Below are positions 55,968 to 64,000 of a stretch of 64,000 nucleotides of DNA, one piece after another. Source of the DNA: Isoetes taiwanensis (taxonomy: Eukaryota; Streptophyta; Lycopodiopsida; Isoetales; Isoetaceae); the NCBI GenBank assembly GCA_021234155.1, contig JAJEKV010000073.1:4190001-4254000 (forward strand). The letters are read 5' to 3'. A model generated the notes under the pieces. That model searched no databases. It was not told where the DNA came from and saw nothing but the letters and a program-made list of their open reading frames with translations. Position 1 is the stretch's first letter. Each line of letters starts with the position of its first letter. The translations under genes and the position numbers were made by a program.

Positions 55968-58900
55968 CCACAAAAGCCACAAAGACTTAGTTTCCATGCT
56001 ATACGAAAAGTTTGAATACTACTCTTGTTATGATGCATTGGTACATGAAACTATATTACTTTCTATTGCTCACTAGAACGATTGCTTCTAAATTGAAGCA
56101 CCGCATCTAGGATGATATTGTTGTTTGATCATGCAATTGTCATACATTATTGCAATACCAAGGTCACATGGATTACGTCTGCATTGCACCTCTGATAATG
56201 TTCATTATCGAAAATAGAAGATTTAGGATGGATGGGTAAGGGAAAGAGGTGCAGTTTTCTCAGAAAGCTTTGTTTGCTTCGAGCTTCACAAGAAAGACTC
56301 CTTGGGCGCCGAAATTAGCTTTGGAGAAGTTGCAGGGCATTTGGTGAAGCGGTTGAGGAGCATCGATCGCGCAAAAAGGGGCCGAGTGTTCCTAATTCCA
56401 CCATTTTATAACTTTAATAGTTCCTATTGTTAATATTATTAACTTAGCTAACTATTATCCATTACTAGCAGGGCTAGTACTCTAAAGGGCCTGGGGTTCT
56501 TGCCTGCAGCACGGGGTGTTGCAAAAATGCAACTGGGTTTGTTGGCTATGTGTACACTTTGGAAGTGGACCGTTTGCCTTTGGCACTTTAGTGATGCTAA
56601 GCAGTTGCGTCGTGGTGAGCCTGGGGTTCAGTGGTGGGAGGTAGATGAAATGCGTCCAACTTTGTTAGCCCTTAACCAAAATTTTGTAAGGAATTGATGA
56701 CGGCTATGTTATTATATACTCTAGGAGTCAATAGTGCATGACCTAGGGTCCGTGCTAGAAGTTCACAATAATTAGGAATTGTTGCGGTGAACTTCATACT
56801 GGTTTCTATATGCTAGGACTCTGCAATTTAAATATTGTGTTTTGGAAGTAGAGCTTCCATTAGGACCCTGGGAGTCTTGAACAGTTATGGACATGGTGAT
56901 CTCTGGGATTCCATGGTGAGGGCGGAAGTCCAAACATGTGGTATCTACATGATAGTAGGTCAAGTGATCATACTTGGTATTGATTGATGGTCCTATATGG
57001 ATATATATCTGGGCAATTGAAACCAGCCATATTGTTACTCGGTATTTCTAGCTTAACATCCAGGATATTAAGAGATGGATGAGTTCATTTGAGCATAAAA
57101 GTCCATTGAAGCTACTTAAGAATGTGTAATCATTCTAGCTATTGCCTCAAAGGCTTTGTGGACATTCTTGAGTCTGACCCCAGGAGGATTTTGCTTTATA
57201 TGGGGATCGGACATGATAGAACTTTGATTTATCTATAGTTCCTTTCTTTTTATTCAAAACAATCAATTGACTCTGGGAGTCTAGATTGAAAGGTTCTATT
57301 GTGTGTTGCACTGGATGCACTACTGTGAAAACAAGGCAAGATTGTAGTCTAGGCCTAGATCGGTTACTTGATAAACTGATGCCGTCAAGTTAAGATAGTT
57401 GCGTCAAAGAAAAGTAATTGGTTGTGTTATTTTCAGTTAGGTAAAGCATGTAAATAGAGTGTTTGGGCGCTCTATTGATACACAAGTTGATGCTTTGTTC
57501 CATAGAAATGGAATAGGTTATGTAACCACGACTTAGGTCGTAGAGATCAACTTGTTATGAGGCTACTCATGGCTCTCCCCAAAGAGAACGTAAGAGATAG
57601 CATGCTAATACGCTTTACAAGTTGAAAATATATCATGTACATGATATCAGTCCATAGCATTGGTTTAAGCTGGGCAAGGTATTGTGTAATTCTATGTTGG
57701 CTTTTATTACGCAATGGTTGAACCAAGAACTTTTTGGTTCAAAAGATTCAAGCAATGCTTGAATAATTATGAGCAACATGGTAATCTTGCTTTGAATCAT
57801 AATGATGTGTCCGTAATTTGATTGTGGAACAACCAATTATCGGTGTAGATAATTAGAGTTCATTATGGAAATTTAAGTAGGTGTTTCTTCTCCATTTCTT
57901 TCCCAAGGGGAGGGAGAGGGAGAATGGTTATCCATTTGCACTTGGGGATGTGATACGCCTATTCGGAGGTGTAATATGCATATATGTAGTGCACTTATAG
58001 ATTTGTTCTATAGTTGTCCAACAATTTATCCTTTCTAAGCAAGGGGTTTGCTTGGATGGCTCAATTTCCCCGGGGGAGGAAAGGTTTTATGACATCGGTA
58101 ATGAGCGCGTTGTGAAAGATTGGAATTCAACCTAAGTGTGTCTTGGGATTGCGAAAAATTCTTAATCTTCGACTACTTCGTTCATGGAATTTCTGATTTA
58201 GGGTCAAGAATTGAATGGATTAGAGCTCAATGGAAAGTTATTGGCGTGGTCAAAAGCTGTTGTTAACAATGTCGCTTCAAGGGACTTTTAATAAAACTGA
58301 TGTTAGGGGTGAGATTGAGGGACTATTGGATTTGCCAAGGTCAAAAGGTTGCCTAAATAATCTCAAGCTAAGTGTAGCTAGGTGAGATTATGTGACTATG
58401 GATTGAGAACTTATGATTAGAAGTTCATAAGTTGAAGTGTTGGATATTATCTAGAAGATAATATACAGATGACCATAGCAATCTCTATAAGCATAGAGTT
58501 TCTTGAATTGTGTCTGAATTGTGATATAATCCTTATTTGAAGGATTGTTAATGCACGTCGAGAAGATTGACTAAAGGGCATGGTGACTATGTCTGGGATT
58601 GGTGCATTAGAGTAAAATTTATCCATGAGAAGTTAACTATGTGGAAGGATTAGCTAACCTACCCTGTTACTTCGAATTACCCTATGTAAAATGATCTAAA
58701 GCGATCTAGTATGTGTGGATGGGAGTAGAATCCTACAATATGTATTGCAGTACATTAGTGCCTCAAAAGGATTCTACTTTAAGTTGTTGCATGATGGAGA
58801 GGCAATTCTCACTTTCCCAGAAGTAGAGTTGTGTGAATCTCCAAGTAGAGTCAAACTTATGCAAATTGAGGTCATCTTGAGGAAGATGATTGTGTGGACT

Positions 58901-59405
58901 TAAGAAATGATAATTTCTTAGTTATACGAATTTCTTAGTAATATGGTTAAGAAAAGTGCCGAATGTTTATTCTGCATTATACTAATCCTTTTCGAAAAAA
59001 AGGCTGGGAATATTAGCATATGAATTAGCTTTGTTGGAAAAACTAGATCTAGTACTGAGTATTGTGAAAGCTAGCTATACGAACTATACTATGGTGGATA
59101 ATGAGGTTAATTCCATGACATAGTGTTCGTGTTAAACTCCACTGTAACCCGAACTGATTTTGGATGCTCCAATTTGTTCGAAAGTTGTACAATAAGGATA
59201 TTTATGGAATATCAAGGTCTCATACGGATACGAGAATTCGTAAGTGGCCATTAGGAGAACAAGTAATTGTACAACATATTTCCTATATTGAATCCTTCGT
59301 TAGACCTTGAGGCTAAGGTTATAAGGAGGGGGAGGAAATAAAGTGTTACAGGTAATTTGGGGGGCATGTCATGCTTGCTAAACCCTATGGGACGTCCATG
59401 GTTGT
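55968..59405. other. Relic intergenic DNA, no gene supported
   Basis: The first ~57 bp resume the 33.6-kb-type repeat interrupted by the DIRS element. The rest is AT-rich and without clear frames. A purine-rich run, AAGGAGGGGGAGGAAATAAAG (in part) at 59320-59340, resembles a polypurine tract, but no pol sequence precedes it. Confidence 0.45.
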
Positions 59406-59409
59406 GGAG

Positions 59410-60640
59410 TAGTGTGACGTCCCCTGCTTCTTATACGATGCACACATCGTATTTGAAGACGGAGCATTCCCCCTGACAGCCATTTGGCAGGGGCCATCCA
59501 CCTGACTCCCAGTGGAATGAGCCAGCACGGGAAGAGTGGATGTGTCATTCACCCGTCTCCCATTGGGTCGACCTATCTGCGGAAGCGTGAATAAACAATG
59601 AGCACATAACACAATATAACAATACAATCACCTCGAAGGGTGAACATCATATCCTCATCAGTATGACAACATCAACATGTACACTAACAGTAGAGGGAAA
59701 TCCTACCCAGGGCTCGGATTCAAGGGGGTATGACTGACGGCTTGGGCCTCCAGAAGTCATTGCAGACAGAATTCATGGCACATGGATTTGGCTGGCATAA
59801 GAACATGGCTAAGGGTAGTCCACTCCATCCGCCCCTCCTGTGCACACTTTGCAGAATGGGTTGAAAAGTGTTGGGGCCGGACCGTAGCCTGCCAGGTGCA
59901 TAGCCGAAAGGGCTACTGCTGGGTTGCATCTCCCCAGCCCTGATGAGGTAGGAAGAGAGTTGCCTCTCCTCCAGGGACTTCCATGCCCAACACAGATGAC
60001 TAGAGGGCCACTGCCCTTATTCGACTTGAACCCAATGGAGAGTGACGCATCACTCCACGGGTGTCGAGCTCATGCCTTACCCACACGCAGTGGCAAGCCA
60101 TTAAGCCTAGTCCACAGGGATCCCGGTAGGCTTTACACACCAGAGGGATCGTTCTGTGTTGGGACAAGTACCCCATTGTTCTGCCGGTCTAGCCCCTCAA
60201 CCCACAACCCGGTGGGCTCCTATGCATATGCCACAAGTAACTGGGAACTAGAAGGTTGCCTAGCATCATCTGCTATACAGGCTTTAGGCCTCTACCCCCC
60301 TTCCCAATACATGGAGGTCATAGAATGAAACACCAACATCATCATAGAACTGAAATGAAGAACATCATCTAATCTATCTACCTAACATCCAGAGTTAGGT
60401 TCCTTAGTTAGGGCTTATGGTCTCGGGATCTATAAGGCCTCTATGGCTGAATGAATATGCTAAACTACCTTACTGCCTAGCCCAAAGACGGCTTTGCACA
60501 ACAGAATGACTGATTACCTGCTCCTTGGCCCGCTCCAGATCCTCGGAACGCATCCATGTCCCTGATCTTGCTGAAGATGGCTGCGACTCCACGAGTTATC
60601 TTCTCATCCCAAGACAAGATGATCGTAAATGCTACAAGAC
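59410..60640 (-). mobile_element. Diverged solo or fragmentary gypsy LTR
   Basis: Begins TGTGACGTCCCCTGC and shares, in the same order, blocks with the LTRs at 36.2 and 41.4 kb: GGAAGCGTGAATA, GAGCACATA, ACGGCTTGGGCCTCC-type, the long GTCCACTCCATCCGCCCCTC / CTGTGCACACTTTGCAG block (59820-59855), CTAGTCCAC and GGTTAGG-type 3' sequence. Overall similarity is low outside these blocks, so it is an older or different subfamily. The right end is uncertain. No pol is adjacent. Confidence 0.6.
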
Positions 60641-60857
60641 GAACTACGACATTTGGAAGCCAAGATAGACAAACTGGAGAAAACCTGAGTAAAACATAAA
60701 ACGTCCTTCAACTTCTGAATTTCTGGAAAATCAAAAGGTGATTGTAAAGTAGTTTGCTACAGTCGTTGCAATCCATGGACCTAAAGATTCTAGTAAAGCA
60801 CACATAAGATCAGCAATAAAGCTACTAGACCATACCACCAATAAAAAGAATATAGAC

Positions 60858-60919
60858 CTCGGCTGGAGCATAGCTTGCAAGGCAGTCAGATATTTGCTGT
60901 TGTAAAGTGCATGCATCTT
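60858..60919 (-). pseudogene. Host-gene exon B, unidentified
   Basis: A 62-bp segment between TTTAATAG/AAGATG and CCGAG/GTCTAT encodes KMHALYNSKYLTALQAMLQP. It follows exon A (61003-61169) on the minus strand in compatible phase. Confidence 0.4.
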
Positions 60920-61002
60920 CTATTAAAGCCTATAAGAGACTCACAATAGTGAGAAATCTTGATATACACAATCATAGAAAGAAGACAATCCACAAAATAT
61001 AC

Positions 61003-61169
61003 CTTCACTTTCATAAGATATGATTCAATACAAGGTGGAGGGTCAGCCATCACTAGTTCCCTTGCTCTCTTAAGGGGAGAGCTTGCGGACCTTCCCTCGA
61101 CGTAATCTCTCTTGGGCTATAGTGTAGCAAGCTGCAACATCCTTGGTCCAGTTCCTTTCAGAATCTGGC
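61003..61169 (-). pseudogene. Host-gene exon A, unidentified, one frameshift
   Basis: Bounded by ATTTTTAG/GCCAG and GTGAAG/GTATAT. It encodes PDSERNWTKDVAACYTIAQE then RLRRGKVRKLSP in one frame and LKRARELVMADPPPCIESYL then MKVK in the next, so one base is missing or added near 61075. The sequence has the look of a conserved eukaryotic protein (ELVxADPPPCIExYL) but I cannot name it. A possible short first exon with an ATG lies near 61275. Confidence 0.45.
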
Positions 61170-61945
61170 CTAAAAATAAAAGCGATGAAGCAGATAAGCT
61201 TGTCTTCGGCCCCAGACCTCTGCCCCTCGCACATATATGCAACCCAACCAAAACAAAGATCGCATCCCCACCTTACGCCCAGCTCCTATAAAATCCACAC
61301 CGTCTAATCGATCTCAGCTGTCCCCCAAATCCCAAAACTCCGCAGCCGTAGACAAAGAACATGCTACAAAATTCTCAAATCACGGCCTCTATCGGTCACT
61401 TCCCACACTCCTCGCGAGGATTGCCCTACGGGCAACTCAAACAAGGTGCTGCGCACAGAGGGTTGCCCTCCATGGCCGGAGGGTGAAGTGGCTTAAATCA
61501 TACTTCAAAGTCGTGTTTTTACAATCAATCAAAATTGGTACTTCAAAACAATAGAGTACTTGATACCATGACTTTATGAGGATTGGCCTGAAGAGATCTT
61601 TGGTGCTCGGCATGGAACAAGGATGGTAGAAGGATAAGGACAAGCATAATAGAGGAGAGAATTGAAATACATTTTTTATCAGCATAGAAATGAGAGAACT
61701 CCTTGAAGACGTCTTATTGATTTTTTGTGACAGAGAGCTTCAAACATATGAGGAGCAAGTTTTGTAGAGGAATAAGACATTGATGCATAGCCTATCTCCA
61801 AACCACGCAAGAAAAAGTAAAACGCAATGATCGCAGACTAACCCTTCTTTGGGAAACACTCCATTTTCATGATGCTTCCACCTTTGGAACACGCAAAAAT
61901 CTCAGGGTCAAAACCATCTAAAAAAGACTATTGGCAGAACTTATC

Positions 61946-62167
61946 TTAGGGCATCCACCATGTTTTTACAATTGATATACATGCAAGTGCGTTGCCAAGT
62001 GTTGTATCAAAGTTAAATTCATCTGTATCTTTTATCCCGTAACCATGGACAAGTTTTCCAATTTCAAGAGTCTTTGGCTTCATGTCCCCATGTACTATTG
62101 CAACAAATATTTTCATAGCCTCTTGCAATCTACGTAACCAATATAACATGATAGCAATGCATTTCAC
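61946..62167 (-). pseudogene. PPR-like protein fragment
   Basis: The minus strand reads LQEAMKIFVAIVHGDMKPKT then LEIGKLVHGYGIKDTDEFNF and DTTLGNAL, resembling PPR wording (LExGKxVHGYxIKxxxExNxxxxLGNALVxMY). The expected MYAKCG is lost. It is a short remnant, distinct from the 20.8 kb fragment. Confidence 0.5.
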
Positions 62168-62199
62168 AAAGTGACGTCCTAGAAATGAATTTCCCTAAA

Positions 62200-64000
62200 A
62201 ATGTTGTCCGCCTCATCAAACCCTGCCAAGAGAGTCAATTTGATCATCCTAGATAGAAGAGATCCAGAACATAGGTGACCGCCAGACCATCAGTGACGGA
62301 ACGTAGGTGACCGCTAGTTTATAGGGAACAATATGTTTGGTTAGGGTATGCTACAAACCCACATAAGCGAGGGTTTGCCCCCTTAGGGGTAACCTAAAAA
62401 GCGCAGTAAGGGAAATAATATTTATATGAATAACTTTAAAGGCATTCTAGAGACAATGATTTTATATATTAGTTGGCATTGATAATCTTTGAAAGAAGAT
62501 AGCAGTCGGTTATATTTGGTGTATTCACTTCTTTATATTTTCTTTTCAAACTAATTGAAAATATCACATATTATCCATCCTCGAAGGCCTAGTTATTTGA
62601 TGGATACTAAAAAAAGACTCAATTTGAACTTGGTGCGGATTCCTTGGTCTTGATGGATGTTAAAAATCATCACAGTAAATTAGGTTTGCATATGTATACA
62701 GTACTTATTCATTTTGACCTTTATGCAAACCTAATAATTAAGCAGAGGTTTTGTCTATATTTTTTTGAAAGATTTGGCTCTTTGCTCTACCAAACAGGTA
62801 AATACTACTCTCTGAGTTGAGTTGATCCACAAATTCCATATACCTTCCAATGTCCTCCTTTCAAATTATTAACATGCCAGTATTGTTAAATACATCAAAA
62901 TCTCTGTTACATGACTATGGAGTTCTGCAACCTCGTATAATAAGGAAATTAATTTACCTTTTTACCAACGTTTTGTTTCACCTGATTAAGCTCCTCCTTT
63001 GCTGCATGTACAATGTGCTAGTTTAAAACAGGAGATAAAAATGCTGCAGCAAGACTATTATCGCCTGACTGTACAAGACACCAAGGCAAGGGCTGTAACG
63101 TCTTTTCATTTAGAAGACCACCAATTGTGAGTAGCATCCATATGAATTCATGAAAGGGAGTTAGCCGAACGTTAAGCTTTGGATGCTTTCTATAAAACAT
63201 GGAATAAAATAACGGCTAAGGTTAGCCAAATGGCTATTTTGTAGCAGTTTTGCCAAGAAAAACGGCTAAAGTAAACGGAAAAAATGCCCCAAAAAAAGAA
63301 AATTTTAGCCCAATTTTTTTGCCGCCCAAGTGAGTTTTTAGGTTGAATAGCCAAACCTTTACCTTCAGACATATCCATCAGGACATCGATTAGCTAAACC
63401 TAAGATAGAGTGGGCTTGGAAAAATGGATAGATTAGCCCGAAATCCAACACCAATGTATGTACTAACTTTAAGATATTTCAAATAGGGTTTATATTTTTC
63501 TTTCTTTTTTCCACTTTCTTTTTTGTTCCAAGTACAAAATTGAAGCATTAGAGGAAAAGGAACAATGTAATCCCATTTTTTTAGGTTTTTGAACCTGTTC
63601 ATATATGTTTGTGTCTTGATTTATGTATTTACAATAAATTCAATGTTTTTGCCAAAATGCTTAGAATTTTTCAAATTAATATCGCGTGATGGCTAATATT
63701 TGCCTTTCCATTTTGTGAAAGTTTAGCCAAAAGCAAGAAAGTGTGATGGAGAAAAACCATTTAGTTTAGCCAAGTGTTAGAAACTTCTAGCCCCAATTTG
63801 AATGTAGTTTAGCTAAACCTATTTTGGCTACACTAAAATATAGGAGTAGTAATTTATTCCATGCTATAAAAGTGACGGCCCCTTTGCTTTTCCTGAAAAA
63901 ATACGATATGTTTCCGCCTTAATAGCAACATTTACATACATAGAAGTATAAACACACGAGAGAGTGATGCAGCGAATCTGCTCAATAGTTTTTTCAATTG
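62200..64000. other. AT-rich terminal stretch, no gene supported
   Basis: No recognisable coding sequence. From 63205 to 63850 the words TTAGCCAAA, TTTAGCCAA, GGCTAA and TTTGGCTA recur in both orientations, with TAAGGTTAGCCAAATGGCTA near the left and GTTTAGCTAAACCTATTTTG near the right. This may be a small inverted-repeat element, but arms cannot be matched over more than a few bases. Confidence 0.4.

Noticed and set aside
59320-59340. Polypurine tract of a plus-strand gypsy element before the 59.4 kb LTR
   Set aside because: Block order shows the LTR is in minus orientation like the other copies, and no pol precedes the tract; the run is probably coincidental.

Overview
This window looks like nuclear DNA of a land plant that is dominated by transposable elements. 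Supporting signs are GT-AG introns, fragments of plant gene families (PPR repeat proteins, an AMY3-type alpha-amylase, a nodulin-like major facilitator protein), and plant-type chromodomain Ty3/gypsy, Helitron, LINE and MITE sequences. A DIRS-type tyrosine-recombinase retroelement, a class generally considered absent or rare in seed plants, together with the style of the PPR fragment, makes a fern, lycophyte or bryophyte more likely than a flowering plant. That placement is inference.

Layout. 0-2.2 kb: minus-strand 5' part of a Helitron replicase/helicase gene, cut by the window edge, with small upstream AT-hook exons. 2.2-7.6 kb: AT-rich DNA with degenerate duplications and possible small minus-strand exons at 6.6-6.85 kb. 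7.9-8.8 kb: the best intact host-like gene, an unknown two-helix membrane protein on the minus strand, preceded by an intron-like tract full of TTTGTCA motifs. 9.8-14.8 kb: a decayed, nearly full-length LINE on the minus strand. 14.9-25.4 kb: relic DNA with one good exon (15.0 kb), a 74-bp-TIR MITE (18.1-18.5 kb), a PPR fragment (20.8 kb) and an alpha-amylase fragment (21.8-22.2 kb). 25.5-27.8 kb: a second, 5'-truncated LINE of the same family. 28.3-29.1 kb: two tandem copies of a TTAA-flanked MITE paired with a long foldback palindrome. 29.9-31.3 kb: duplicated fragments of a nodulin-like MFS transporter gene. 33.0-34.7 kb: duplicated sequence built on the GGAAACCTCCCC motif.

34.75-55.97 kb is one nested insertion. 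The outer element is a DIRS/PAT-like retrotransposon on the minus strand. It has split direct repeats (A1 at 34.75, B1-A2 at 35.43-35.60, B2 at 55.84-55.97), gag with a CCHC knuckle, reverse transcriptase with YMDD, RNase H and a tyrosine recombinase. An unoccupied paralogous copy of its target lies at 33.6 kb, so both borders can be read directly. Inside it sit a Ty3/gypsy chromovirus (36.16-42.88 kb, AAGA duplication, splitting the recombinase) and a 4.45 kb terminal-inverted-repeat element (45.22-49.67 kb, between gag and RT) that carries unrecognised intron-containing genes and a satellite/(CA)n block. 56-64 kb holds relic DNA, a diverged gypsy LTR (59.4-60.6 kb), exons of an unidentified host gene (60.86-61.17 kb) and a second PPR-like fragment (62 kb).

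Only the Helitron fragment, the 7.9 kb gene, the gypsy pol (one frameshift) and the two ORFs in the TIR element keep long open frames; the rest is decayed.
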